This document shows, one piece after another, positions 1 to 10,414 of a stretch of DNA of 64,000 bases. The stretch is from assembly GCA_024636585.1 (NCBI GenBank), contig JAGXGS010000034.1, positions 1 to 64,000 of the forward strand, written 5' to 3'. This DNA is from Thiogranum sp. (GTDB lineage: Bacteria > Pseudomonadota > Gammaproteobacteria > DSM-19610). The position numbers and the translations under genes were made by a program. The stretch's first letter is position 1, and every line of letters starts with the position of its first letter. The notes beneath the pieces are model-generated. The model had not been told where the DNA came from and did no database searches. It worked only from the letters and a program-made list of their open reading frames with translations.

Positions 1-39
1 CCACAGTAACCATTCCATATCCTGGCCTCCTCGAACTGC

Positions 40-786
40 TTAGCGGTACTTGACGAACGCGTCGTCGGTGTACTTGCTGAAATCAACCATGGTGCCCAGC
101 ACCTGCAGATACGCAATCAACGCATCCAGCTCGGAAATACCCGAACGATCGCCGTCGTAATTACCAAAGTTGGCTTGCTCAAGCAGGTTTTTCTGCGCGT
201 CCGGGATGTGCAGCTGACGTGCCACGGTTTCACCAAACTTGACTACGTTAGCGTCGAATTCAGCCTGTGTCAGTGAATACGGCACCCCCACTTTACGCAA
301 CGCCTTCATCCGCGCAGCGGTGTCGGAAATATCCAACGGCGTCGACAGCAGCCAGGGGTAATTCGGCATGACCGACTCGGGCACCATGGAACGTGGCGCG
401 ACCAAATGCTGAACGTGCCATTCGTTTGAATACTTGGCGCCTACGCGTGCCAGATCTGGGCCAGTACGCTTGGAACCCCACTGGAAAGGGTGATCGTATT
501 GTGATTCGGCTGCCAGCGAATAATGGCCATAGCGCAGTTTCTCGTCGCGGAACGGGCGAATCATCTGCGAGTGACACAGATAGCAGCCTTCACGCGTATA
601 GATATCGCGACCACGCTGCTCCAGCGGCGTATAGGGGCGTACGCCCTCGACTTTTTCGATTGTCTTGTCGATGAAAAACAGCGGTGCGATTTCCACCAGA
701 CCGCCCACGCTGATCGCCAGCATGGTCAACACGGCCATCAGGCCAATGTTGGTTTCAATCCATTCGTGTTTGAAATTGAAGTTCAT
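40..786 (-). CDS. ccoO: cbb3-type cytochrome c oxidase subunit II
   Basis: 248 aa; [23 protein letters not shown] haem c motif (CxxCH) and N-terminal TM helix typical of CcoO. Confidence 0.95.
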   Translation of the reverse strand: MNFNFKHEWIETNIGLMAVLTMLAISVGGLVEIAPLFFIDKTIEKVEGVRPYTPLEQRGRDIYTREGCYLCHSQMIRPFRDEKLRYGHYSLAAESQYDHPFQWGSKRTGPDLARVGAKYSNEWHVQHLVAPRSMVPESVMPNYPWLLSTPLDISDTAARMKALRKVGVPYSLTQAEFDANVVKFGETVARQLHIPDAQKNLLEQANFGNYDGDRSGISELDALIAYLQVLGTMVDFSKYTDDAFVKYR

Positions 787-802
787 TATGATTTTCCCTG
801 AA

Positions 803-2257
803 TCAGGCGGTTGCCAACTTGGCAGTCAGCTTGGCTTCCAGAATCGCGTTCTCGCGCTTGCCCTGACGGATGGTCATGAACATGTTGAACGTCATCAGCA
901 CAGTACCGGCGAGGAAGAACATGCCGCCGATCGCGCGCATTGCGTAGAAGGGCATCATGGCCGCGACAGATTCGGCAAACGAGAATTTAAGGTTGCCGAA
1001 CTCATCGAAGGTGCGCCACATCAAACCTTGTGTGATACCGGATATCCACATCGCAACGATATAAAGAATGATGCCGACGGTGGCGAGCCAGAAGTGCCAT
1101 TCGATCAGTTTCTGACTATAAATTTTGGTGTCCCATAGTTTGGGCATCATGTGATACAGCGAGCCAAACGTGATCATCGCCACCCAACCCAGCGCGCCGG
1201 AGTGCACGTGACCGATGGTCCAGTCCGTGTAGTGCGACAGCGCGTTGACTTCTTTCAGCGACATCATCGGGCCTTCAAAGGTCGACATGCCGTAGAACGA
1301 CAGCGCAACAATCATGAAACGCATGATCGGATCGGTACGCAATTTGTCCCAGGCACCCGACAAGGTCATGATGCCGTTGATCATGCCGCCCCATGAGGGC
1401 ATCAGCAGCAGGATCGAGAAGGCAGCGGCCAGCGACGAGGTCCAGTCCGGCAGCGCTGTCCAGTGCAGGTGGTGAGCACCCACCCACATGTACATGAAGC
1501 CCAGTGCCCAGAAGTGAACGATCGACAGGCGATAGGAGTAGATCGGGCGGCCGGCCTGCTTGGGCACGAAGTAATACATCATGCCGAGGAACGCCGCGGT
1601 AAGGAAGAAACCAACCGCGTTATGGCCGTACCACCACTGCGTCATCGCATCCTGAACGCCGGAAAACAGGCTGTAGGATTTCATCGACAGCAAGTCGATG
1701 GGCATTGCCAGGTTGTTGAACGTGTGCAGCAGCGCGGTCGCCAGGATAAATGCCAGGTAGAACCAGTTTGCGACGTAAATGTGCGGTTGCTTGCGGCGCA
1801 TGATGGTCCCGACGAACAGGATCAAATAGGCCACCCACACCACCTCGATCAACAGGTCGATCGGCCATTCCATTTCTGCGTATTCACGCGCCTGGGTGTA
1901 ACCCAGCACATAGCTGATATCAGCCAGCACAATAATGGCCATCCAACCCCAGAAAGTGAAGCTGGCCATTCCATCCGACATCAACCGGGTCTGGCAGGTT
2001 CGCTGCACGACGTAATAGGAGGTGGCAAACAAAGCCGAGCCACCGAAGCCGAAAATCACCGAAGTGGTATGGACGGGGCGAAAGCGGCCAAATGAGAAGT
2101 AAGGGCTGTCAAAGTTCAGAAATGGCCAAGCCAGTTCGGAGGCGATATAGACACCGACAAACATGCCGACCACCGCCCAAACCAGCGACATGACGGCAAA
2201 TTTCTTAACAATATCAAAGTTGTACTGCTCCGCACCGGAATACGAGGTTACCGCCAT
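803..2257 (-). CDS. ccoN: cbb3-type cytochrome c oxidase subunit I
   Basis: 484 aa polytopic protein; [86 protein letters not shown] motifs. Confidence 0.96.
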   Translation of the reverse strand: MAVTSYSGAEQYNFDIVKKFAVMSLVWAVVGMFVGVYIASELAWPFLNFDSPYFSFGRFRPVHTTSVIFGFGGSALFATSYYVVQRTCQTRLMSDGMASFTFWGWMAIIVLADISYVLGYTQAREYAEMEWPIDLLIEVVWVAYLILFVGTIMRRKQPHIYVANWFYLAFILATALLHTFNNLAMPIDLLSMKSYSLFSGVQDAMTQWWYGHNAVGFFLTAAFLGMMYYFVPKQAGRPIYSYRLSIVHFWALGFMYMWVGAHHLHWTALPDWTSSLAAAFSILLLMPSWGGMINGIMTLSGAWDKLRTDPIMRFMIVALSFYGMSTFEGPMMSLKEVNALSHYTDWTIGHVHSGALGWVAMITFGSLYHMMPKLWDTKIYSQKLIEWHFWLATVGIILYIVAMWISGITQGLMWRTFDEFGNLKFSFAESVAAMMPFYAMRAIGGMFFLAGTVLMTFNMFMTIRQGKRENAILEAKLTAKLATA

Positions 2258-2377
2258 GACCGCTCCTGTTGACCCTGCAAAAGCGCTTATGGCTGCGTCT
2301 TTAACAGTATATGCTTATATTAAAAAACTGCGGAATTATATGCCAGCACCCCTGACATCTGCAAGACCAAGCCTGCC

Positions 2378-2968
2378 TTAAGACGAGGACAACAGGATTT
2401 TCAAGTCGTGGGCAATCGTCTCGGGGCTACTGCCATAAGGCATTAACAGTCGTAATCGGCCTTGTGGATCATAAATATAGGTTCCGGCGCTATGGTCGAT
2501 CAAATAATCGTCCGCGCCCTTTACCGAAGTCTTTTGATAGACCACTTTGTACTCATGCGCCAACTGCTTCAAGCCCTCTGTATCGGTATACATTCCCAAA
2601 AACCCGGGATTAAAGGCCGGCACAAATTGCTTTAGCAGGTCGGGGGTATCCCGTTGCGGATCCAACGTCACAAAAATGACTTGCACCTGTTCCGCTTCGG
2701 GTCCCAACTGTTTGAGCGCGGTTGAGAAGTCCGACAAGGTCGTCGGGCAAACATCCGGGCAGTGGATATAACCAAAAAAAACCGCTACGACCTTGCCCTT
2801 GAAATCAGCCAAGCTACGGACTGCTCCGTTGTGATCAGTCAGCTTGAAGTTACGCGCGAAATCGGCGCCCGTAATATCCGTTGCCTGAAAAGCGGGGGGG
2901 GCTGCGGGCATACACCCATTCAGTCCAAGCACAACCAGGGTTACCGCCGCAGCGAGCCACCGTCTCAT
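2378..2968 (-). CDS. SCO1/SenC family copper chaperone, lipoprotein
   Basis: GYIHCPDVCPTTL (CxxxC) and distal LIDHSAG His; N-terminal lipobox-like LNGCM. Confidence 0.93.
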   Translation of the reverse strand: MRRWLAAAVTLVVLGLNGCMPAAPPAFQATDITGADFARNFKLTDHNGAVRSLADFKGKVVAVFFGYIHCPDVCPTTLSDFSTALKQLGPEAEQVQVIFVTLDPQRDTPDLLKQFVPAFNPGFLGMYTDTEGLKQLAHEYKVVYQKTSVKGADDYLIDHSAGTYIYDPQGRLRLLMPYGSSPETIAHDLKILLSSS

Positions 2969-3429
2969 GGCCGGAGCTGGTCGAACAGCTGGCCGGGCAC
3001 ATCAGCCAAGCGGTATTTGCCTGATTCAACAGCTTTTGCCAGTTTTTCGAGCGTAGTGTCCTGTAGCAGGTCCATGATTTTCTTCTTCACCGGGATCCAG
3101 CGAAAATGCAATGGGCAAGCGGTTTCATCACTACAAACCTTTAAACCCAACAAACAGCTTTGGGTAAACACAGGGCCTTCGGTCAACAGAAGGATCTGCA
3201 TGAGATTGATTTTGTCACCACTTTCCCGGAGGCAGAAGCCACCCAGACGGCCGCGAAAGGAAAACAGCAGATTGCCTTTGGCCAGGCTCTGGAGAATTTT
3301 AGCCAGATAAGGCGCAGGCACCCCAAGCTGGGAGGCGATGTCCTTGTTCAGGACTGGCGTCGCGTTGGGCTGGGTCGCCATATAGATCAGCGCCTGTACG
3401 GCGTACTGACTGGTACGTGAAAGAATCAT
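2965..3429 (-). CDS. Rrf2-family transcriptional regulator, probable Fe-S cluster sensor
   Basis: MILSRTSQYAVQALIYMA wHTH start; three clustered Cys SCLLGLKVCSDETACPLH; 4-nt overlap with the SCO gene. Confidence 0.9.
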   Translation of the reverse strand: MILSRTSQYAVQALIYMATQPNATPVLNKDIASQLGVPAPYLAKILQSLAKGNLLFSFRGRLGGFCLRESGDKINLMQILLLTEGPVFTQSCLLGLKVCSDETACPLHFRWIPVKKKIMDLLQDTTLEKLAKAVESGKYRLADVPGQLFDQLRP

Positions 3430-3512
3430 CTTGCGCTCGGGTTAACGGGTTGAGCACAATATAAAACAATCTTGTCTGAATATCCAGAAATCCGCTCAAT
3501 TACCCATAAGAA

Positions 3513-4409
3513 TCAGATGGGTATCGGGAAGTAGTGATCGACCAGCATGACGCCGAACAACAAACTCAAGTGCCAGATGGAAAAGCGGAACGTTTCTTTC
3601 GCCAGCTCATCGCTGTACTTTCGGTATAAGCGCCAGCCGTAATGAATAAACCGTCCGCCCAGCAACACCGCGCCGATCAAATAAATCCAGCCCCCCATGC
3701 CCGTACCGACAGGCAACATGGTCACGGCAAACAAGAGCACGGTGTAGAGCAACACATGGAGGCGTGTATAGGCTTCACCATGTGTCACCGGCAGCATGGG
3801 CAGCCCGGCCTTGGCATATTCTTCGCGTCGATACAACGCAAGCGCCCAGAAATGCGGGGGCGTCCAGGCGAAGATAATCAGGAACAACAGCAAGGCATCA
3901 TGGTGGATTTCACCCGTTGCAGCGACCCAGCCCAACACCGGTGGCATCGCACCGGAGGCCCCGCCAATGACTATATTTTGCGGGGTGGCCGGTTTAAGAA
4001 TGATCGTGTAAATCACGGCATATCCGACAAACGTCGCCAGCGTAAGCCACATGGTGAGCGGATTGACGTAATAGTTCAGCAAAAACAGGCCCGCGCCCCC
4101 CACCACACCGGAGAAAAGCAGTGTTTGGGTATTAGTCAATTCGCCGCGCGGTAACGGCCTGGCACGTGTACGGGCCATTACAGCATCGATTTTCTGTTCC
4201 ACCAGACAATTGAACGCCGCAGCTGCACCCGCAACCAGCGCGATGCCGAGCGTACCTGCCCATAAAGTATTCCAACTTGGCAAACCGGGCACCGCGAGAA
4301 ACATGCCAATCACGGCCGTGAAGACAATCAGGCTTACCACGCGCAATTTGCACAGGGCTAAAAACTGCTGGCAACGACAGGCTGCCCCCTGAATCAACAA
4401 CGATTCCAT
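3513..4409 (-). CDS. ctaB: protohaem IX farnesyltransferase
   Basis: UbiA-fold polytopic protein with [25 protein letters not shown] and DHYFPIPI C-terminus. Confidence 0.95.
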   Translation of the reverse strand: MESLLIQGAACRCQQFLALCKLRVVSLIVFTAVIGMFLAVPGLPSWNTLWAGTLGIALVAGAAAAFNCLVEQKIDAVMARTRARPLPRGELTNTQTLLFSGVVGGAGLFLLNYYVNPLTMWLTLATFVGYAVIYTIILKPATPQNIVIGGASGAMPPVLGWVAATGEIHHDALLLFLIIFAWTPPHFWALALYRREEYAKAGLPMLPVTHGEAYTRLHVLLYTVLLFAVTMLPVGTGMGGWIYLIGAVLLGGRFIHYGWRLYRKYSDELAKETFRFSIWHLSLLFGVMLVDHYFPIPI

Positions 4410-4411
4410 AC

Positions 4412-5395
4412 TTATCTCCTGCGAACCCGATGGTTCAATATCACCAGGCTCGATAGTAAAAGTGCAGCACCCGCGTTATGCGCCACCGCCAGTGCCAGCG
4501 GCAAGCTCAGCAATACATTGCTGATGCCAAGCGTAACCTGCAACAACAGCGCCATACAGATCATCAGCCCCATTCCGGCATACCCCGGCGTACGAAAAAG
4601 ACGCAGCGCCAACCATGCCAGATACACAGTCACAATCAATGCCATGAGCCGATGGACCCAATGGATAGCCGTTAATGCGGTCAACGGCAACAACTCACCC
4701 GATGCTGTTTCTCCCAGTTCGCGGTGCAGGGTAAAAGCATGTTCGAAATTCATTACCGGCACCCATGCTGCCTGACACATTGGGAAGTCCGTGCATGCCA
4801 GTGCGGCGTAGTTAGTGCTCACCCATCCGCCCAGCGCAATCTGCACCACGACCAGAATCAAACCCAGTAATGCGCCAACACGCAGATGATCAACGCGCGC
4901 GTAATAGGCATGCGCATTACGGTTGCGTTCTTTCAACCACAACCACAAAAGCAAAGAAAGCGTTGCCATCCCACCAAGCAAATGAGCACTGACAATCAAT
5001 GGCTTGAGCAATTTGGTTACCGTCCACATGCCCAACAAGGCTTGGAACACGATCAACCCCAGTAATAGTACAGGCAACCCTATACCCGCACTCGTCTCAC
5101 GTCGGTTACGCCAAGCCAACATCACGATAGCCAGAATCAGCAGACCCAAAGCCCCGGCAAAATACCGATGGATCATTTCCTTCCATGCCTTGGCGTGTGA
5201 TACAGGTCCATCGGGACGCGTTGCCAACTCAGCATTGATTGATTCTGCAGCCAGGTGCGGTGTGATGCTTCCATAGCATCCCGGCCAGTCAGGACACCCC
5301 AGTCCCGCATCGGAAAGCCGAACGTAAGCGCCCAAGCTGACAACCCCGAAAGTCAGAATGAGTGCCACTAAAATAAGATTGCGATACATCGTCAT
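4412..5395 (-). CDS. ctaA: haem A synthase (COX15/CtaA family)
   Basis: [49 protein letters not shown]. Confidence 0.95.
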   Translation of the reverse strand: MTMYRNLILVALILTFGVVSLGAYVRLSDAGLGCPDWPGCYGSITPHLAAESINAELATRPDGPVSHAKAWKEMIHRYFAGALGLLILAIVMLAWRNRRETSAGIGLPVLLLGLIVFQALLGMWTVTKLLKPLIVSAHLLGGMATLSLLLWLWLKERNRNAHAYYARVDHLRVGALLGLILVVVQIALGGWVSTNYAALACTDFPMCQAAWVPVMNFEHAFTLHRELGETASGELLPLTALTAIHWVHRLMALIVTVYLAWLALRLFRTPGYAGMGLMICMALLLQVTLGISNVLLSLPLALAVAHNAGAALLLSSLVILNHRVRRR

Positions 5396-5396
5396 G

Positions 5397-5960
5397 TCAG
5401 CCGACCTGTGAGGCCTTGAGTAACAATTTGAGGTCTTTCATGATGCCTTTGGGGTTGGGGTTCTCGGGGAATCGGAGCATCAGATTACCCAGCGGATCAA
5501 TCAGATAAATATGGCTAGCGCGATTTTCCCCGGCAGGGAATTGCTCAGTGAAAGCCGTGTTTTCAGGACGCCACACATGCAAGCCAGGGTGTTCCTGCAA
5601 AAGCGTGGCATCCGGTGTGGCGCCATCCGTCAGCACCCACAAACGTTCTATCCGGTATTGCCCCTTGCCCTGGGTAATGCGTGTTTGACGCATCAGGTAC
5701 AGTTGCTTCGCACAATCCGTACCACACGCTGCTGGCCCTACATGCACCATCACCCATTTCCCTTGCAAATCATCCAGGCTAAAGGGCTGGCCATCGAGAC
5801 CAGCCCCCTGCGTGTGCTGCAAGGGCGCAGCTTTTAACAATTCCCCATAATTGGAATGCGTGGCCGGTCGCCAACTGAAGTAGGCCATATAAGCTAAAGC
5901 CACCGGCACCACAAATACGCCGACCAACATCACAAATTTACTGCGCGAAGACAATTTCAT
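5397..5960 (-). CDS. cytochrome oxidase-associated thioredoxin-fold (SCO-like) membrane protein
   Basis: 187 aa, N-terminal TM, GPAACGTDCAKQLYLMRQTR (CxxxC), YLIDPLGNLMLRFPENPNPKGIMKDLKLLLK; lies inside the cta assembly block. Confidence 0.8.
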   Translation of the reverse strand: MKLSSRSKFVMLVGVFVVPVALAYMAYFSWRPATHSNYGELLKAAPLQHTQGAGLDGQPFSLDDLQGKWVMVHVGPAACGTDCAKQLYLMRQTRITQGKGQYRIERLWVLTDGATPDATLLQEHPGLHVWRPENTAFTEQFPAGENRASHIYLIDPLGNLMLRFPENPNPKGIMKDLKLLLKASQVG

Positions 5961-5988
5961 ACTTTACTCATTCCCGACATCGGACTCA

Positions 5989-6726
5989 TCACCTGTCATC
6001 GTCACGATGACGTTTCACATTCAAGACCAACCACAACACCGTCAGCGTCGCCGCCAGACTGTACCACTGGAAGGCGTAGCTGACATGCATGCCAACGCCC
6101 GTATCGGGGCGTGGCCAGTCCCGCACCAACCCATCCTCCATCTGATTGCTCTGGAGCAACAAAACGGGTTGCAAGCTTGCACTGTAGTTTGCTGCAAACT
6201 GCTCAAAATTCAGATTTTGCCAAACCCGTCCCTTCGAAGTGCCATGCACCAGTTCGACATAGCGACTATGCGGGTCCGTCGCCACGCCAACCAGCTTGAC
6301 CACGCCTTGCGGTGCTGGCGTCCGGGGAAGCAGATCCCGGCTACGCCCGGTTGCGACCCACCCACGATTTACCAAGATGGCAAGCTGGCTACCTTGTATT
6401 TTAAATGGGGTCAGCACGTGATAGCCTGCCACCCCGTTGTACACCCGGTTATCCAACAAAATAGTTTGGGCATCGTCAAACGTGCCTTCCACTTCCACGC
6501 GACGGTACAACACGCTGTCGCGATCAAGCAGCGTGCTGCCAACCTGGATGATTTCTGCTTCCAGGGCCGCATCGAAGCGCGCCTGCAGGGCGCGCTTGGT
6601 GTCTGCACGTTCGCTTTGCCAATTGCCCAGCCACAGGGTCAGCACAAAGAAAAATAGCGCGGCCAGCGTCGGCCACACGGTTGGGGCAAATCTCCACTTG
6701 CCCAGTCTTAGTTTCAGCAAGTGCAC
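5989..6726 (-). CDS. SURF1 family cytochrome oxidase assembly protein
   Basis: LGNWQSERADTKRALQARFDAAL...VLLDNRVYNGVAGYHVLTPF...ILVNRGWVA; ORF is open to 6990 but a GTG start near 6726 gives the normal SURF1 N-terminus. Confidence 0.9.
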   Translation of the reverse strand: MHLLKLRLGKWRFAPTVWPTLAALFFFVLTLWLGNWQSERADTKRALQARFDAALEAEIIQVGSTLLDRDSVLYRRVEVEGTFDDAQTILLDNRVYNGVAGYHVLTPFKIQGSQLAILVNRGWVATGRSRDLLPRTPAPQGVVKLVGVATDPHSRYVELVHGTSKGRVWQNLNFEQFAANYSASLQPVLLLQSNQMEDGLVRDWPRPDTGVGMHVSYAFQWYSLAATLTVLWLVLNVKRHRDDDR

Positions 6727-6774
6727 GCTTACCGTAATCCGGATAAACTGAATTTTTGTTGAGCGGATATTTTC

Positions 6775-6975
6775 ATGCGAATTCTTGCTTTGCTGTTCAT
6801 CGTCTTCATTCTCGCCAGCCTTGCCAGTGCCCTCTACTATCTCATCAAGGACAAAGGTCAGTCCGATCGCGCTGTTAAAATGCTGACCATACGCGTAGGC
6901 CTTTCCCTCACCTTGTTCATTCTGCTGATGGGTGGGTATTACCTGGGGATCATCCCACAAACCGGACTGCGCTAA
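6775..6975 (+). CDS. twin-transmembrane DUF2909 family protein
   Basis: 66 aa with two hydrophobic helices; MRILALLFIVFILASLASALYYLIKDKG. Confidence 0.8.
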   Translation: MRILALLFIVFILASLASALYYLIKDKGQSDRAVKMLTIRVGLSLTLFILLMGGYYLGIIPQTGLR

Positions 6976-6987
6976 CCCGATGCTCAT

Positions 6988-7026
6988 CACAACAAAAAGC
7001 CGCGCTAGACGCGGCTTTTTGTTGTG
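6988..7026. terminator. bidirectional intrinsic terminator
   Basis: Perfect 17-bp inverted repeat CACAACAAAAAGCCGCG-CTAGA-CGCGGCTTTTTGTTGTG between convergent DUF2909 and ctaE. Confidence 0.92.
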
Positions 7027-7071
7027 CCGGGGCTATATATTCATAACCCCGGATTGACTCAATTTAATGGC

Positions 7072-7938
7072 TTATATCAACCAGTAAACCAGGATAAACA
7101 ACATCACCCAAACTACATCGACAAAGTGCCAATACCACGATACGGCCTCAAAAGCGAAGTGATGTTCAGCCGTGAAATGGCCGGCAATCGAACGCAGCAG
7201 CATAACAATCAGCATGATCGTACCGACCAACACATGGAAGCCATGGAAGCCTGTCAGCATGAAGAACGTTGCACCATACACACCTGCACCCAAGGTCAAA
7301 CCCATTTCAGTGTACGCATGGTTGTATTCATAGGCTTGCAGCCCAAGAAACACGACACCCAGCGCAACCGTCATTGCCAGACCCAGAATTAACTGGCTGC
7401 GCTTACTCTTTTTGAGGCCCCAATGTGCCCAGGTCACGGTTACACCCGAGGTTAACAGCAACAGCGTGTTGATTGCCGGCAAACCCCACGCGCCCATTGG
7501 AGTGAACTGGAATCCATCCGCAGTCAAACCAGGACCCGCGGTCGGCCAGGCTGCCTTGAAAGCAGGCCAAAGCTGCTCCATCGTGTCTGACTCACCCAAC
7601 CAGGGGACTGAGAGCATGCGGGTGTAGAACAACGCACCAAAAAAAGCTGCGAAGAACATCACCTCGGAAAAGATAAACCAGCTCATCGACCAGCGGAACG
7701 ATGAGTCAACCTGCTTGTTAAATCGGCCTGCTTCGCTGTCGCGAATCACCTCGCTGAACCAGCCGATCATCATGTAAATCATGACCGCCAACCCAGCGAG
7801 AAGTATCCAGCCGCCATTGTCGATCTCGCGCATGACCATCACACCGCCAATAGCCATCAAGAACAGTGCGAACGAGCCTATGATCGGCCAGAGCGAAGGT
7901 TGCGGCAGATAATATTTTTCAGTTTGTGCCAAACTCAT
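7072..7938 (-). CDS. ctaE: cytochrome c oxidase subunit III
   Basis: MSLAQTEKYYLPQPSLWPIIGSFALF...FHGFHVLVGTIMLIV...HFAFEAVSWYWHFVDVVWVMLFILVYW. Confidence 0.96.
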   Translation of the reverse strand: MSLAQTEKYYLPQPSLWPIIGSFALFLMAIGGVMVMREIDNGGWILLAGLAVMIYMMIGWFSEVIRDSEAGRFNKQVDSSFRWSMSWFIFSEVMFFAAFFGALFYTRMLSVPWLGESDTMEQLWPAFKAAWPTAGPGLTADGFQFTPMGAWGLPAINTLLLLTSGVTVTWAHWGLKKSKRSQLILGLAMTVALGVVFLGLQAYEYNHAYTEMGLTLGAGVYGATFFMLTGFHGFHVLVGTIMLIVMLLRSIAGHFTAEHHFAFEAVSWYWHFVDVVWVMLFILVYWLI

Positions 7939-7969
7939 GTCTTCCCCTTTTTCCTTATTTAATGATTCT

Positions 7970-8167
7970 TCATTTCACAAACTTCAGCACCAAATACACA
8001 ACCAGCAGTATGGTCAGAATAAATGTCACACCACCGATCAGCCCTGCAATGACGACCTGTGCAGGGGTTAAATCCTGCGCATCGCTGTCGTAATCACGCC
8101 GTTTACGCACACCCAAAAAACTCCAGAAAACAGCCAGTGCGGCTTTCAGATTGCTTCTTTCAGCCAC
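7970..8167 (-). CDS. DUF2970 family small membrane protein
   Basis: AERSNLKAALAVFWSFLGVRKRRDYDSDAQDLTPAQVVIAGLIGGVTFILTILLVVYLVLKFV; GTG start at 8167 overlaps the ctaG stop (longer ORF to 8218 is less likely). Confidence 0.75.
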   Translation of the reverse strand: MAERSNLKAALAVFWSFLGVRKRRDYDSDAQDLTPAQVVIAGLIGGVTFILTILLVVYLVLKFVK

Positions 8168-8714
8168 GCGGCAAGTCCTTCTGAAGCTCGGTGGTCTTTG
8201 CCTGCGCTCCGGTGTCAAAAAACGTATACGACAAGGTCACAGTGTTTACATCTTTATCCATTGAAGGGTCCAATACAAACAGCACCGGCATGCGGCGGCG
8301 TTCTCCTGCTGCCAGGGTTTGCGGTGTAAAACAAAAACATTCAATTTTTTTGAAGAACGCTCCAGCACGCCTCGGCCCATAACTGGGTACGGCTTGCCCA
8401 ACTATTGCGCGATCACTTGTGTTGACCACTTCGTAATCCACTTGCACCAACTGACCCGGATGGACTTTCATGATGCGTTGAGCGGGCTTGAACTGCCAAG
8501 GCATCCCGGCGTTCGTGTTTGCATCAAACTCCAGTGTCACCCAACGACTGGTATCAACCTGCGTATTCTTGACCAGCACCTGTTCCGCACCCGAGTTGAT
8601 TCCCGTCACTTCACATATTTTGTAATAGAAGGGAACCAGGGCAAAACCAAACCCGAACATCATCAATGACACAACAAAAAGCTTGGTCAGGGTTGTGGCA
8701 TTGCCCAGCGCCAT
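8160..8714 (-). CDS. ctaG: cytochrome c oxidase assembly protein (Cox11/CtaG)
   Basis: FGFALVPFYYKICEVTGI, FKKIECFCFTPQTLAAGERRRMPVLFVLDP. Confidence 0.94.
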   Translation of the reverse strand: MALGNATTLTKLFVVSLMMFGFGFALVPFYYKICEVTGINSGAEQVLVKNTQVDTSRWVTLEFDANTNAGMPWQFKPAQRIMKVHPGQLVQVDYEVVNTSDRAIVGQAVPSYGPRRAGAFFKKIECFCFTPQTLAAGERRRMPVLFVLDPSMDKDVNTVTLSYTFFDTGAQAKTTELQKDLPRG

Positions 8715-8716
8715 TT

Positions 8717-8815
8717 TTATTTCAGTCCGGAATACAGGGTGAACAAAAAGAGCCCCAGGGCGAACACAGCCAGCAATATTGCTGTACGCGCCTTGGAATG
8801 TCGCTTGTCTGTCAT
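8717..8815 (-). CDS. 32-aa single-TM cytochrome oxidase small assembly-type protein
   Basis: Translated by hand: MTDKRHSKARTAILLAVFALGLFLFTLYSGLK*; sits in the 106-nt gap between ctaG and ctaD; below the ORF track length cut-off. Confidence 0.65.
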   Translation of the reverse strand: MTDKRHSKARTAILLAVFALGLFLFTLYSGLK

Positions 8816-8820
8816 GGCGC

Positions 8821-10395
8821 TCACTTCACCACCGGTGCGGTTTCGAAGGTGTGATAAGGCGCAGGCGATGGAACCGTCCACTCCAGACCTTCAGCGCCTT
8901 CCCAAACCTGGGCGGTGGCTTTCTCACCGCCTTTAATCGCTTTCATGACCACAATCAAAAATATCAATTGACTGAAGCCGAACATAAACGCGCCCACAGT
9001 GGCAATCTGGTTGAACTCGGTAAATTGAAGCGCGTAATCAGGAATACGGCGCGGCATACCAGCCAGACCCAGGAAGTGCATCGGGAAGAACACGATATTC
9101 ATGCCGATAACCGACAACCAGAAGTGCCATTTACCGAGCGTCTCGTTGTACATGTGACCGGTCCACTTCGGCAGCCAGTAGTAGATTCCAGCGAAGATCG
9201 AGAACAAGGCACCCGAAACCAGCACGTAGTGGAAGTGTGCCACCACGTAATAGGTGTCATGCAACTGGATGTCGACCGGCGCGATCGCCAGGACCAGACC
9301 TGAGAAGCCGCCAATCGTAAACAGACAAACAAAGGCAATAGCGAACAGCATGGGCGTCTCGAAAGTCATTGAGCCTTTCCACATGGTGGCGACCCAGTTA
9401 AACACTTTCACTCCGGTCGGCACTGCGATCAACATGGTGGAGAACATGAAGAACAACTGTGCGGTGACCGGCATGCCCACCGTGAACATATGGTGCGCCC
9501 ACACAATGAAAGACAGCACGGCGATCGATGCGGTAGCGTAGACCATTGAGGCATAACCAAACAACGGTTTGCGCGCAAAGGTCGGGATGACTTGCGAGAC
9601 GATACCGAAAGCCGGCAGAATCAGGATGTAGACCTCGGGGTGAGCAAAGAACCAGAAGATGTGCTGGAACATCACCGGATCACCGCCGCCTGCCGCATTG
9701 AAGAAGTGCGTGCCGAAGTTGCGGTCGGTCAGCAGCATGGTCACCGCACCGGCCAGCACCGGCATAACCGCGATCAGCAGGTAAGCGGTGATCAGCCAGG
9801 TCCAGACGAACAGCGGCATCTTCATCAGGGTCATGCCAGGCGCGCGCATGTTGACGATGGTCACTACGATGTTGATGGCGCCCATGATGGAGGAAATACC
9901 CATCAGATGGACCGCGAAGATCAGGAACGGAAAGGCGTTCCCGGTCTGCAGCACCAGCGGCGGATACATGGTCCAGCCGCCGGCCGGCGCACCGCCTTCC
10001 ATGAACAGCGTTGACAGCAGCATGGCGAAGGCAAAGGGCAGAATCCAGAAACTCCAGTTATTCATGCGTGGCAACGCCATGTCCGGCGCACCGATCATCA
10101 TCGGCACCAACCAGTTGGCAAGCCCGACGAAGCCCGGCATTACGGCACCGAAAATCATGATCAGCGCATGCATGGTTGTCATGGAATTGAAGAACTGCGG
10201 CTGCACGAACTGCAGACCCGGCTCGAAAAGTTCGGCACGGATGATCATTGCCATCGCGCCACCGACCATGAACATCAGCAGCGAGAACAGCAGGTAAAGT
10301 GTGCCGATGTCTTTGTGATTGGTCGTGAACACCCAGCGCATCAAGCCGCTGCGCTGTTCTTCGTGATGTGCGTCGTGTGTTGTTGCTGTACTCAT
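8821..10395 (-). CDS. ctaD: cytochrome c oxidase subunit I
   Basis: [56 protein letters not shown]. Confidence 0.97.
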   Translation of the reverse strand: MSTATTHDAHHEEQRSGLMRWVFTTNHKDIGTLYLLFSLLMFMVGGAMAMIIRAELFEPGLQFVQPQFFNSMTTMHALIMIFGAVMPGFVGLANWLVPMMIGAPDMALPRMNNWSFWILPFAFAMLLSTLFMEGGAPAGGWTMYPPLVLQTGNAFPFLIFAVHLMGISSIMGAINIVVTIVNMRAPGMTLMKMPLFVWTWLITAYLLIAVMPVLAGAVTMLLTDRNFGTHFFNAAGGGDPVMFQHIFWFFAHPEVYILILPAFGIVSQVIPTFARKPLFGYASMVYATASIAVLSFIVWAHHMFTVGMPVTAQLFFMFSTMLIAVPTGVKVFNWVATMWKGSMTFETPMLFAIAFVCLFTIGGFSGLVLAIAPVDIQLHDTYYVVAHFHYVLVSGALFSIFAGIYYWLPKWTGHMYNETLGKWHFWLSVIGMNIVFFPMHFLGLAGMPRRIPDYALQFTEFNQIATVGAFMFGFSQLIFLIVVMKAIKGGEKATAQVWEGAEGLEWTVPSPAPYHTFETAPVVK

Positions 10396-10414
10396 TACTT
10401 CTCCTCCACGACCC

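Noticed and set aside
2258-2377. FNR/ANR box upstream of ccoN
   Set aside because: No TTGAT-N4-ATCAA-like palindrome found in the region.
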